From assembly GCA_035946625.1 (NCBI GenBank), contig DASYZE010000058.1, positions 62,001-126,000 on the forward strand: a stretch of DNA of 64,000 nt, in the 5' to 3' direction. The stretch's first letter is position 1, and every line of letters starts with the position of its first letter. This stretch comes from DASYXZ01 sp035946625. GTDB taxonomy: Bacteria > Acidobacteriota > Terriglobia > UBA7540. A program made the translations under genes and the position numbers. Under the pieces are notes generated by a model. That model searched no databases. It had not been told where the DNA came from and worked only from the letters and a program-made list of their open reading frames with translations. Below, in pieces: positions 8,422 to 17,104 of this stretch.

Positions 8422-10224
8422 TTACTCAGTAACTTTCAGCACCGCGAGGAACGCTTCCTGGGGAATATCGACGCGGCCCACGCGCTTCATGCGGCGCTTG
8501 CCTTCTTTCTGTTTTTCCAGCAGCTTCCGTTTGCGCGAGATGTCGCCGCCATAACATTTGGCAATCACGTTCTTGCGGATGGGAGCCACGTTTTCGCGCG
8601 CAATCACTTTGGCGCCGATGGCGGCCTGAATGGCCACTTCAAACATCTGGCGTGGTATCAGTTTTTGCATCCGCGAGCACAGAGCGCGGGCGCGGACCTG
8701 CGCCAGGTCGCGATGAATCACAAAGGAAAGCGCGTCCACCGGCTCGCCCGCCACCAGCAAATCCACTTTCACCAAATCGGATTCCCAATAGCCGGAGAAA
8801 TGATAATCGAGCGAGGCGTAGCCTTTGGAAAGTGACTTAAGCCGGTCGTAGAAATCCAGAACGATTTCATTCAACGGCAACTCGTAGGTCAAAAGCACAC
8901 GCTTGGGCGAAACAAACTCAAAACCTTTCTGCACGCCGCGTTTTTCTTCCACTAGTTTCAGAATGCCGCCCAGGAATTCGTCGTGAGTCAGGATCATGGC
9001 GGTAATCACCGGCTCTTCGATTTTGGCCACATCGCCCTGAGGTGGGAATTTGGTGGGGCTTTCCACCTCCATCACCTTGCCCGCCTTGGTGGTCAGGCGA
9101 TAGCGGACGCTGGGGGCGGTGGTAATGAGATCGATTTTGAATTCGCGTTCCAGGCGCTCTTGAACAATTTCCATGTGCAGCAGACCCAGAAACCCGCAAC
9201 GAAACCCGAAGCCAAGGGCCACGGAATTTTCCGGCTCGAAGAAGAATGAGGAATCGTTCAGCCGCAGTTTTTCCAGCGCGTCACGAAGAAACTCGTAGGC
9301 GCTGGCGTCCACCGGATAGAGTCCGGCGAAAACCATGGGCTTGATTTCTTCGAATCCCGGGAGCGGCTCGGATGCCGGGCGGTCATCCTCCGTCATTGTG
9401 TCCCCAATGCGCGTGTCCGTGACGCGCTTGATGTTGGCGATCACGTAGCCTACTTCACCGGCGTGGAGGGTTTCCACCCGGACGGACTTGGGCGTGCGGA
9501 TACCCAACTCTTCCACCGTGTAGACCTGGTTGTTGGACATCAGCCGGATTTGCATACCCAGGGCCAGGGTCCCTTGCACGACGCGCGCCAGCACCACCAC
9601 GCCGCGGTAACTGTCGAACCAGGAATCGAAAATAAGGGCCTGCAAGGGCGCCTCGGGAGAACCGGTGGGCGCCGGAATCCGCGCCACCAACGCTTCCAGA
9701 ACATTCTCAACCCCCAGGCCCTGCTTGGCGCTGATCAGCAGCGCGTCGGCGGAATCCAGGGCCAGCGTGTTCTCAATCTGTTGCCTGGTCATGGCCACGT
9801 CGGCGCCCGGCAAATCAATTTTGTTAATCACGGGAATAATGGCCAGATTGTTGTTCATCGCCAGATGGGCATTGGCCAGGGTCTGAGCTTCAACACCTTG
9901 CGAAGCGTCGATCACCAGTAGCGCTCCCTCGCAGGCTGACAAGCTACGCGACACTTCGTAGGAGAAATCGACGTGCCCGGGGGTGTCGATCAGGTTCAAT
10001 TGATATTCATTTCCATCCCGAGCCTGATAGAGCAGCCGAACCGCGTGGGCCTTGATGGTAATCCCGCGCTCGCGCTCCAGGTCCATGGAATCCAGGACCT
10101 GCTCCGACATTTCACGCTTGGAGAGCGCCCCGGTGAATTCGAGCAGGCGATCGGCCAGGGTGGATTTCCCATGGTCAATGTGGGCTACGATGGAAAAATT
10201 GCGAATGTATGGAGAGTCTGTCAT
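8422..10224 (-). CDS. lepA: elongation factor 4 (back-translocating GTPase LepA)
   Basis: A 600-residue translational GTPase that acts on the ribosome. The GTPase motifs are intact: AHIDHGKSTLAD (G1), the RGITIKAH switch region, DTPGHVDF (G3) and NKIDLPGA (G4). Domain II, the EF-G-like domain with FCGFLG and the LepA-specific C-terminal domain with KCYGGDISRKRKLL are all present. Length is that of the family. The gene is divergent from the TPR-GAF gene. Confidence 0.97.
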   Translation of the reverse strand: MTDSPYIRNFSIVAHIDHGKSTLADRLLEFTGALSKREMSEQVLDSMDLERERGITIKAHAVRLLYQARDGNEYQLNLIDTPGHVDFSYEVSRSLSACEGALLVIDASQGVEAQTLANAHLAMNNNLAIIPVINKIDLPGADVAMTRQQIENTLALDSADALLISAKQGLGVENVLEALVARIPAPTGSPEAPLQALIFDSWFDSYRGVVVLARVVQGTLALGMQIRLMSNNQVYTVEELGIRTPKSVRVETLHAGEVGYVIANIKRVTDTRIGDTMTEDDRPASEPLPGFEEIKPMVFAGLYPVDASAYEFLRDALEKLRLNDSSFFFEPENSVALGFGFRCGFLGLLHMEIVQERLEREFKIDLITTAPSVRYRLTTKAGKVMEVESPTKFPPQGDVAKIEEPVITAMILTHDEFLGGILKLVEEKRGVQKGFEFVSPKRVLLTYELPLNEIVLDFYDRLKSLSKGYASLDYHFSGYWESDLVKVDLLVAGEPVDALSFVIHRDLAQVRARALCSRMQKLIPRQMFEVAIQAAIGAKVIARENVAPIRKNVIAKCYGGDISRKRKLLEKQKEGKRRMKRVGRVDIPQEAFLAVLKVTE

Positions 10225-10338
10225 TTAAAGCGCCGCTTCGCCCGTTCCGGGCGGGGCAGAGGTCAAAGGAGACTTACCTTGTAATCGAGGCGGCAGGCTG
10301 CCAAGTCCCGTCACCCTGGCAGGCTGAATTCAATTCCT

Positions 10339-10367
10339 TTGAAAATCTAACAAAATAGCGTTATGCT
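10339..10367 (+). promoter_or_regulatory. sigma70-type promoter for the TPR-GAF gene
   Basis: TTGAAA (10339-10344) and TATGCT (10362-10367) are spaced by 17 bases, about 60 bases before the ATG at 10430. Confidence 0.55.
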
Positions 10368-10429
10368 GTCAATTTCAATGCAGGATTCCAGTTGCTTGAT
10401 GCGCAGCTCCATCGTGCTTTTCCCTAACC

Positions 10430-12985
10430 ATGCCTGACGTTGACAAGCTTTTCGAAAAAGCCGAGAAGTATCTGCAAAAACAGAAGTTCGAGGCCGCCCT
10501 CGAGACTTACCAGGAGATCCACAAGTACGAGCCCGGCGACGAGGAGGTGCTCCTTAACCTGGGCGATCTGTCACTGAAGCTCAATCGTACCGCAGACGCG
10601 TTGCGCTATTTAAATCTCCTGGCGGAATTCTACGTTAAACGCAACGAAGTTCCCAAGGCCGTCGTTACCTACCGAAAGGTTCTGAAGTTAACGCCGCAAG
10701 ACGCTGCGGTCCTGTTCAAATTAGGCGGGCTCCTCGAAAAATCGCAAAAGAACGCCGAGGCCACGGAGAGCTACCGGACGGCGCTTGATATTTTCCGCAA
10801 AAGCGGAGCCACCCCCAGGGCCATGGAATGCCTGGAGCGCATTACCAAGCTGGATCCCGGCAATATCGCCGCGCAGATTGAATTGGGCGAAACGGCCGCC
10901 GGCGCGCGTCAGCCCAAAACGGCCACTCCGGCGTTCCTGAAAGCCGCCCAGCTTTCACGCGAAGCCGGAGACGACGAGCGGTGGGCCGAATTGGTGGAGC
11001 GCGCGCACAAGCTCGACCCCGCCGACGAAGCAGGATGTCTCGCCGCGGCTGAACTCTATTTGAAGAAGAATCGTGGGGCTGATGCCGTCACCCTTCTGGA
11101 ACCGGTCTACGCAAACAAGCCGGAGGATATTCAACTCCTGGAGCTACTTTCTGCGGCTTATCTTTCCGTCGGCAACTACGCGAAAGCCCAGCCGGTTTGC
11201 TGGAAACTTTATCAAGCAAAGCCCGAGACTCTTCCCCAGCTCCTGAAACTCATCGAAGGTCTCATCCAATCCGGCCAGCTCGAAAAGGCGCTGGGGGTCA
11301 TGGGCCAGATCAAGACCGCCCTGTTCCAGCAAGGCAAGAAAGGCGATTTTCTCCAGATCGCGGAGAAAGTCTATGCCGCCGACGAATCAAACCTGTCCGT
11401 CCTCGAGATGTTGAGCGCCCTCTATAATGAAATGAACAAGGAGGACGGCCTGAGGAAGTCACTCGTCCGCTTGTTCAATCTTTACCTCGCTTCCGAGGAC
11501 TACAACAAGGCTGCGGACACTTTGGAAAGAATTGTTGATGTCGACCCGTACGGTGCGGGCCATTACGATCGCTTGCTGAATCTGGAAGGTAATATCGACA
11601 AGATTTTGTATGAAAACATCTCCTCACGAATCCAACCCCCTTCCAGCGCGCATGCTCCCGCTGGTTCCCAGGCCGGAGGGGGCGCCGCTCCGGCGCAAAA
11701 AGCCGAAGGGTTGGATGACTTGATTCTTGAAGGCGAGATGTGCTTTCAGTACCAGCTCACGGCCAAATTGAGCGCCACGCTGGAAAAAATCAATCGCCTT
11801 TATCCTGGCGTCGAGGCGAAAAGCGATCGGCTGCGCGAACTCTATCAGGCCGCCGGTTTCCACCCCACGGGCGGGGCGGCACCGGTTGCCGCCGCGACCA
11901 GCGTGCCCATACCGCCGCCAGTTGTACCCCCTCCGGCTCCCCCGCCCCCGACGACTTCGCTTCAGTCCCTGGATGAGCTTCGAAAAATCTCCGAGCTCAC
12001 CGCCAATATCTATCGGGAGTCGACCCCGCAGGGCGTGATGCAGGTTGCAGTAAACGAAATTGGCCGCTCACTTTCCGCCAGCCGATGCTGGGGCGCATTA
12101 GGGACTCCGGACCGTTCCCCGGCGCTGATGGTTGAGTACTGCTCGCCCGCCAGCACGGCTTCTGACGTCCAGGCTGCCTTGAAGCTTTACACGGCGTTGA
12201 TGCATCAGGCCGCCACCAAGCCCGACGGCTGGCTGATTGAAGATGTCACCCAGTTCCCCACGCTCGCCTCCATACTGCCCGAGGTTCAAAAGCTCGCCCT
12301 CAAATCATTGCTCGCGTTGCCTTTGATGGACAAGGATCAGCCGGCGGGCCTGATCCTCATCGAGCAATGCGACCGGTGTCGCGCGTGGACACCTGGTGAA
12401 GTCGTCCTGCTAACAACACTGGGCACCCAGGTGGTCATTGCCGTGAATAACACGAGACTGCGGCGATTGGTGCGCTCGCTTGCCGGTTCCGACGAAGAGA
12501 CCGGCCTTCTCCCCCGAAGTTCTTACCTGGACTGCCTGCTTTCAGAAGCGGCACGAGCGAAACAGCAGTCGCAACCTTTGAGTGTTTGCCTGGTTGAACC
12601 GCAAGATCCCACGGGCCTGGTCAGAAGCCTGGGAGACGCGGGAGTCCAAAGGTACTTTCAACAGATTTCGAAAGTCTTGCAATCCAATCTGCGCCAGAAT
12701 GACATCGCCATCCGGTACAGCCCTTGCGCCATCGCGGTCGTGTATCCGGATACTGGCCTGCCGCAAGGCGGGCTCGCGGTGGAAAAACTGCGACGGGCTT
12801 TCGCTCAGGTCAAGCCGGACGGGAAAGCTCCCGGATTCTGCGGGGCAGTCTGCGACGTCCAGCTTGGCGCCGCTTTTGATCCCGTGGATGGTGTCACGGA
12901 AGTGATCAATCGCCTGGAACGGGCACTGGAAGAATCCCATAAGGAAAACGGCCAGCGCGTTCACTTGTCGAAATTTGAAGAATAA
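10430..12985 (+). CDS. TPR - GAF - degenerate GGDEF-like protein
   Basis: An 851-residue cytoplasmic protein (no signal peptide or membrane segment). Residues 1-400 are tandem tetratricopeptide-type helical repeats (for example 'ALETYQEIHKYEPGDEEVLL'). A proline-rich linker lies near 485-515. Residues about 530-690 resemble a GAF sensor domain. The last 150 residues align in layout with a diguanylate cyclase domain, but the position of the GG(D/E)EF signature reads RYSPCAIAVVYPD, so catalysis is unlikely. It may be a protein-interaction or ligand-sensing scaffold. No specific partner is evident; it stands alone between lepA (divergent) and the acyl-CoA genes. Confidence 0.75.
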   Translation: MPDVDKLFEKAEKYLQKQKFEAALETYQEIHKYEPGDEEVLLNLGDLSLKLNRTADALRYLNLLAEFYVKRNEVPKAVVTYRKVLKLTPQDAAVLFKLGGLLEKSQKNAEATESYRTALDIFRKSGATPRAMECLERITKLDPGNIAAQIELGETAAGARQPKTATPAFLKAAQLSREAGDDERWAELVERAHKLDPADEAGCLAAAELYLKKNRGADAVTLLEPVYANKPEDIQLLELLSAAYLSVGNYAKAQPVCWKLYQAKPETLPQLLKLIEGLIQSGQLEKALGVMGQIKTALFQQGKKGDFLQIAEKVYAADESNLSVLEMLSALYNEMNKEDGLRKSLVRLFNLYLASEDYNKAADTLERIVDVDPYGAGHYDRLLNLEGNIDKILYENISSRIQPPSSAHAPAGSQAGGGAAPAQKAEGLDDLILEGEMCFQYQLTAKLSATLEKINRLYPGVEAKSDRLRELYQAAGFHPTGGAAPVAAATSVPIPPPVVPPPAPPPPTTSLQSLDELRKISELTANIYRESTPQGVMQVAVNEIGRSLSASRCWGALGTPDRSPALMVEYCSPASTASDVQAALKLYTALMHQAATKPDGWLIEDVTQFPTLASILPEVQKLALKSLLALPLMDKDQPAGLILIEQCDRCRAWTPGEVVLLTTLGTQVVIAVNNTRLRRLVRSLAGSDEETGLLPRSSYLDCLLSEAARAKQQSQPLSVCLVEPQDPTGLVRSLGDAGVQRYFQQISKVLQSNLRQNDIAIRYSPCAIAVVYPDTGLPQGGLAVEKLRRAFAQVKPDGKAPGFCGAVCDVQLGAAFDPVDGVTEVINRLERALEESHKENGQRVHLSKFEE

Positions 12986-13171
12986 TGCGTGGCCACACTT
13001 CACGCCGGGATGATCATTATCGATGGAAGGCTTGCCGGCCGGTGAGTCCACCCATGCCATCATCTGGATTGGCTCTGATTGCAAACACATTCAATCGGGC
13101 AAGGACGCAATGGAGTCCTCCGGGGCGTGTTGCCGTAATTCTGTGCCAGACTAAAATTCAGTTGGGAGTTC

Positions 13172-13352
13172 CCCCGGCTCTGCCGGGGTGGCAGTAAAAG
13201 TTTGACATTTCCGGCAGTGCGCTTTCTCCGACCCGTCGAGGGTGTAATTGATGGGACCATGCCTCGCGACGAGTAGGTTTTGGTTTTGATCGGTTGCGAT
13301 CAGGCCCCTTTGAGGGGCCAGCAACCGAAAAGCCTCCGGCTCTGCCGGAGGA
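13172..13352. repeat. cluster of short perfect hairpins (REP-like)
   Basis: The 405-base gap 12986-13390 holds three GC-rich hairpins: 13172-13188 (7-bp stem, TCT loop), a nested hairpin 13291-13327 (CGGTTGC/GCAACCG outside, GGCCCCT/AGGGGCC inside) and 13334-13352 (8-bp stem, TCT loop). The first and last share the core CCGGCTCTGCCGG. They look like repetitive extragenic palindromes and may also end transcription of the TPR gene. No gene is seen in the gap. Confidence 0.6.
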
Positions 13353-13390
13353 TCATTACTATTATTAATTTCGATTTGCGGAGATGAGCG

Positions 13391-14281
13391 ATGGAAATTC
13401 GAAAAGTGGGCGTGGCCGGATGTGGCCTGATGGGATCGGGTATCGCCCAAGTAGCCGCCATGGCCGGCTTGGCCACTGTGGTCCGGGAAGTCTCCGACGA
13501 TTTACTCCAAAAGGGACTGGGCATCATGGAGAAGTCACTGGGAAAACTGGCGGAGAAAGGCCAGATCACGGCCGAGATGAAATCGGGCGCGCTCCGCCGT
13601 TTGAAGCCCACTACCCGCCTGGAAGATTTTGCCGATTGCGACCTGTTGATTGAAGCCATCATTGAAAACCTCGATCGGAAAAAAGAACTCTTTGCCCAGT
13701 TGGATAAAATCGTCAAGCCGGAAGCGATTTTCGCCAGCAACACATCGTCCCTTTCCATAACGGAAATGATGACGGCCACCCGCCGCGCGCCTCAATTCCT
13801 GGGCCTGCATTTTTTCAACCCTGTGCCGCTCATGAAACTCGTCGAAGTGGTCAAAACCGTGGCTACGGATCCGGCCGTGGTGCAGTTGGGGCTCGATTAC
13901 GGGCGCCAAGTGGGCAAGACGCCCATCCTGACTTCCGACCGCGCGGGGTTTATTGTCAATCGACTTCTTGTGCCATATCTTCTGGACTCCATTCGCGCGC
14001 TCGAAGAGGGCGCGGGCTCCATCGAGGATATCGACAACGGAATGAAGCTGGGGTGCAACCATCCCATGGGCCCGCTCACCTTGAACGATTTCGTGGGCAT
14101 CGATACCACTTGTTATATCGCCGAGATTATGTTCAATGAGTTTCGCGAAAAGCGATTTGCACCCCCGCCACTGATGAAGCGGATGGTGCTGGCTGGAATG
14201 CTGGGCCGGAAAAGCGGGAAAGGTTTTTACGATTACGCGGACCCCAAAAATCCAAAGCCCAATCACCAGCTGATTGGATGA
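13391..14281 (+). CDS. 3-hydroxyacyl-CoA dehydrogenase (3-hydroxybutyryl-CoA dehydrogenase type)
   Basis: A 296-residue NAD-dependent enzyme oxidising 3-hydroxyacyl-CoA to 3-ketoacyl-CoA. The Rossmann motif GCGLMGSGIAQ is at residues 11-21, the SNTSSLSITEM and GLHFFNPVPLMKLVEVV segments (catalytic His in HFFNP) follow, and the C-terminal domain has 'NRLLVPYLLDSIRALEEG' and GPLTLNDFVGID. Size matches the stand-alone Hbd/PaaH group. It overlaps the next gene by four bases and is followed by an enoyl-CoA hydratase, so the group probably serves beta-oxidation or butanoate-type metabolism. Confidence 0.92.
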   Translation: MEIRKVGVAGCGLMGSGIAQVAAMAGLATVVREVSDDLLQKGLGIMEKSLGKLAEKGQITAEMKSGALRRLKPTTRLEDFADCDLLIEAIIENLDRKKELFAQLDKIVKPEAIFASNTSSLSITEMMTATRRAPQFLGLHFFNPVPLMKLVEVVKTVATDPAVVQLGLDYGRQVGKTPILTSDRAGFIVNRLLVPYLLDSIRALEEGAGSIEDIDNGMKLGCNHPMGPLTLNDFVGIDTTCYIAEIMFNEFREKRFAPPPLMKRMVLAGMLGRKSGKGFYDYADPKNPKPNHQLIG

Positions 14282-15126
14282 CCGCCTGCGGAAAAGACTC
14301 TGCGACCATTGGAATGCAAGCAGCAATGAACGGACAAATGGGTGAGCGATTGGAAACACCGACGCCGGAGTGGAACGCCGAACTTTACGATCAAAAGCAC
14401 TCTTTTGTCTGGCAGTATGGCGGGGACTTGGTCAATCTGCTTTCGCCCCAACCAGGAGAGTATATTCTCGATCTGGGCTGCGGCACGGGCCACTTGACTG
14501 CGCAGATTGCTGAGGCAGGCGCTCACGTGGTGGGGGTGGATAGCGCAATTACAATGATTGAGCAAGCCCGGGCTCATTTCCCGGCCCTTCAATTCGAGCT
14601 TGCCGATGCGCAGGATTTTCATTTTTCCGAACCGTTCGACGCGGTGTTCTCCAACGCGGTGTTGCACTGGATCGTGGCGGCGACCCGCGTGGCGGGTAGT
14701 GTGTCGCGGGCGCTGAAGCCTGGTGGCCGGTTCGTGGCCGAATTCGGAGGGCGTGGTTGCGTCAAAGCAATCCTGGCCGCTTGCCGGATTGCCCAGCGCG
14801 AACTTGGAATCTTTCCCGAGACAGATTTGTATCCGTGGTACTTTCCCAGCGTTGCGGAATATTCAAGCGTGCTTGAGGCACAAGGGCTGGTGGTGACTTC
14901 TGCGTGGTTGATTGACCGGCCCACGAAGTTGGAAGATGGCGAACTCGGTCTGCGACACTGGATCAAAATGTTTTGCAATAATTTCCTGTCCACCCTGTCG
15001 CAAAATAAGCAGGAGGACTTTTTCTTGAAGTTGGATGAGGTTTTGAGGCCGAAACTCTTTCGCGACGGAAGTTGGATTGCTGATTATAAGAGGCTCCGCA
15101 TTGTTGCCATTAGAGAAATGCGTTGA
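14278..15126 (+). CDS. SAM-dependent class I methyltransferase (trans-aconitate methyltransferase-like)
   Basis: A protein of up to 282 residues. The SAM-binding motif I DLGCGTGHLTAQIAEAG is at about residues 63-79, followed by GVDSAITMI, the FDAVFSNAVLHWI segment and LKPGGRFVAEFGG. The SNAVLHWI motif is common in Tam-like enzymes. The ATG at 14278 overlaps the stop of the dehydrogenase (ATGA), suggesting coupling; in-frame ATGs at 14314, 14326 and 14338 are alternatives that still keep the whole domain. The substrate is not known. It lies between two acyl-CoA genes. Confidence 0.85.
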   Translation: MTACGKDSATIGMQAAMNGQMGERLETPTPEWNAELYDQKHSFVWQYGGDLVNLLSPQPGEYILDLGCGTGHLTAQIAEAGAHVVGVDSAITMIEQARAHFPALQFELADAQDFHFSEPFDAVFSNAVLHWIVAATRVAGSVSRALKPGGRFVAEFGGRGCVKAILAACRIAQRELGIFPETDLYPWYFPSVAEYSSVLEAQGLVVTSAWLIDRPTKLEDGELGLRHWIKMFCNNFLSTLSQNKQEDFFLKLDEVLRPKLFRDGSWIADYKRLRIVAIREMR

Positions 15127-15162
15127 GAGCACTTAAGTCAGCCTGGCAATGAGGATTACCTT

Positions 15163-15945
15163 ATGTCCTACGAAACGTTGATATTCGAAAAGCGCGATGG
15201 CCTCGCGTATGTCACATTGAATCGTCCGGAAAAGTTGAACGCACTCAACCAAAAGGTTATGCAAGAGTTGGGGGCGTGCTTTGAGCGTATTCGAGACGAC
15301 GATCAGGTGAAGGCCGTCATCCTGACCGGCGCCGGCGAAAAAGCGTTCGTCGCCGGGGCCGACATTAACGAGCTCGCGGTCCAAACACCTATGCAGGGCA
15401 AGGAAACTTCTCTGGCCGGTCAAAAAGTTCTCACCTTAATTGAAAACCTGGGCAAGCCTGTGATTGCGGCGGTGAATGGTTTTGCCTTCGGCGGAGGTTG
15501 TGAGTTGGCCATGGCCTGCACGCTGCGGCTCGCGTCAGAGAACGCCCGCCTGGGCCAACCGGAAGTCAAGCTTGGAATCATACCCGGTTATGCGGGGACG
15601 CAACGCCTTCCCCGGCTGGTGGGCAAAGGACGGGCGCTGGAAATGATTTTAAGCGGCGAGGCCGTGACGGCGCAGGAAGCTTACCGGATTGGATTGGTGA
15701 ATCAGGTCGTGGCCCAGAAAGACTTGATGGCCGCCGCGGAATCACTGGCGCGAAAAATCATGGCCAACGGCCCGCTGGCGGTAAAGCTCGCCATGGAAGC
15801 CGTGAATCACGGCATGGAAATGACCGAGGAACAAGGGGAGTTTATGGAAGCGACTCTCTTCGCGCTCTGCTGCACGACGGCTGATATGAAAGAGGGTACG
15901 CGCGCCTTCCTGGAAAAACGTCCCGCGAAGTTTGTGGGAAAGTAG
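15163..15945 (+). CDS. enoyl-CoA hydratase (crotonase family)
   Basis: A 260-residue crotonase-fold enzyme. The oxyanion-hole region GAGEKAFVAGADINEL, and the AFGGGCELAMAC and GQPEVKLGIIPG segments carrying the two catalytic Glu residues, are all present, so hydratase activity is expected. It acts on trans-2-enoyl-CoA and complements the 3-hydroxyacyl-CoA dehydrogenase two genes upstream. Length is typical. The intervening methyltransferase is unusual for a beta-oxidation operon. Confidence 0.93.
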   Translation: MSYETLIFEKRDGLAYVTLNRPEKLNALNQKVMQELGACFERIRDDDQVKAVILTGAGEKAFVAGADINELAVQTPMQGKETSLAGQKVLTLIENLGKPVIAAVNGFAFGGGCELAMACTLRLASENARLGQPEVKLGIIPGYAGTQRLPRLVGKGRALEMILSGEAVTAQEAYRIGLVNQVVAQKDLMAAAESLARKIMANGPLAVKLAMEAVNHGMEMTEEQGEFMEATLFALCCTTADMKEGTRAFLEKRPAKFVGK

Positions 15946-15983
15946 AACGAATCCGGTACCAACTAATCCTCAATTTCGGATTT

Positions 15984-16004
15984 TTGACTTTTGACCTTTG
16001 ACTT
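15984..16004 (+). repeat. TTGACYT heptamer array at the nusB start
   Basis: Three tandem heptamers TTGACTT, TTGACCT, TTGACTT end six bases before the nusB ATG. No inverted partner was found within the junction. It is the same kind of low-complexity array as at sucCD, ndk and xseA, but with a different word. Confidence 0.65.
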
Positions 16005-16009
16005 TTCAA

Positions 16010-16513
16010 ATGGCTTCTCGACGAAAATCCCGCGAACTTGCATTACAAATGCTCTTCCAGTGGGAAGTAGGACAACATTCCCCCGCCCACGTGGTGGCCA
16101 CATTTCTGAAACCCAAAGAGATCGATGTCCAGGAAAACACATTCGCCCGCGAATTATTTCAGGGAACAGTCGATCAGATCTCGGCGCTCGACCCTATGTT
16201 GCGCCAACATTCCAGCCACTGGCGTCTGGAACGGATGGCAGCGGTGGACCGCAACCTCATCCGTCTTGCCCTCTATGAAATGCTTCACCACCCGCAGACC
16301 GCTCCCGCCGTTATTATCAACGAAGCTTTGGACATTGCCCGGCGCTTCTCTGGGGAAGAGTCGGCCCAATTCGTGAATGGCGTTCTTGATGCCCTCCGCC
16401 AAGCGATGCCCGGCCAGACCGAACGTGCGAATTTGAAGCCTCACGCGATCGCCTCTAAATCCTCGCCCTCAAAGCAACCAAGTCATCGGCCTAAGAGAAA
16501 CCGGAAAAAATAG
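16010..16513 (+). CDS. nusB: transcription antitermination factor NusB
   Basis: A 167-residue all-helical protein. The core (residues 1-135) has the NusB pattern: RRKSRELALQMLFQWE, then RNLIRLALYEML, AVIINEALDIARRFS and FVNGVLDAL. It joins NusE on boxA RNA during rRNA transcription antitermination. A basic, disordered tail of about 30 residues ends the protein (many Lys/Arg/Ser/Pro), longer than in Escherichia coli. The ATG at 16010 gives the usual N-terminus; the frame extends upstream only through the heptamer repeat. Confidence 0.93.
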   Translation: MASRRKSRELALQMLFQWEVGQHSPAHVVATFLKPKEIDVQENTFARELFQGTVDQISALDPMLRQHSSHWRLERMAAVDRNLIRLALYEMLHHPQTAPAVIINEALDIARRFSGEESAQFVNGVLDALRQAMPGQTERANLKPHAIASKSSPSKQPSHRPKRNRKK

Positions 16514-16668
16514 GCCAGGAGAGACTTTCCACCTTCCCCCAGGGTGCGCGTTTGAGAAATGTTACCCGCATGTCATATTCGTTTAACCTTGATGAAACAT
16601 GTTCCCGTTAGGCTTTGGACCTTGGCTAAATCCCAGTTCGAATTCAGTTGGAACCGGACGACACTTCT

Positions 16669-17019
16669 ATGGAAGGTCAATTCACCGTAACCGAAGTTGC
16701 CCGCACAAATGAAAACGGACGAATCCTGAAGCTCGTGGGACCCTTGACCATTACGACGATGTTTGACTTTCGGGACACCTTCCGGGCCGAAACCTCCGCC
16801 CAGTCCGTCATCCTCGACATGACCGATGTTCCTTACGTCGATTCCGCCGGGATGGGCTCCATCGTCAATGCGCACGTCTCCTGCGCCAACCATGGGCGGC
16901 GGCTTGCCCTGGTAGGGGTGGCGGATCGCATTATGACGATGCTCAAAGTCACCCGAGTCGATTCCGTCCTGGCGATTTACCCCACCTTGGACGAAGCGCT
17001 CCGCGCCGTGAGCCGCTAA
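16669..17019 (+). CDS. STAS-domain anti-anti-sigma factor-like protein
   Basis: A 116-residue single STAS domain. The region around ILDMTDVPYVDSAGMGSIV (about residues 46-64) contains the DSAG motif whose Ser is the phosphorylation site in SpoIIAA/RsbV-type proteins. It is therefore able in principle to be controlled by a serine kinase. No cognate kinase or sigma factor gene is adjacent, so its partner lies elsewhere. The ATG at 16669 was preferred over a TTG at 16648. Confidence 0.85.
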   Translation: MEGQFTVTEVARTNENGRILKLVGPLTITTMFDFRDTFRAETSAQSVILDMTDVPYVDSAGMGSIVNAHVSCANHGRRLALVGVADRIMTMLKVTRVDSVLAIYPTLDEALRAVSR

Positions 17020-17104
17020 TGCCCAAATTCGCTTGGCCCTGCCCTCTCCAAAGCTGCGGCCGCATTTAAAATTTTCTGTGGGCAACCTGGGATGCGCGGA
17101 TGCT

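Noticed and set aside
12542..13090. Minus-strand frame of 182 codons at the end of the TPR-GAF gene
   Set aside because: It is antisense to the C-terminal domain of that gene and has no recognised similarity.
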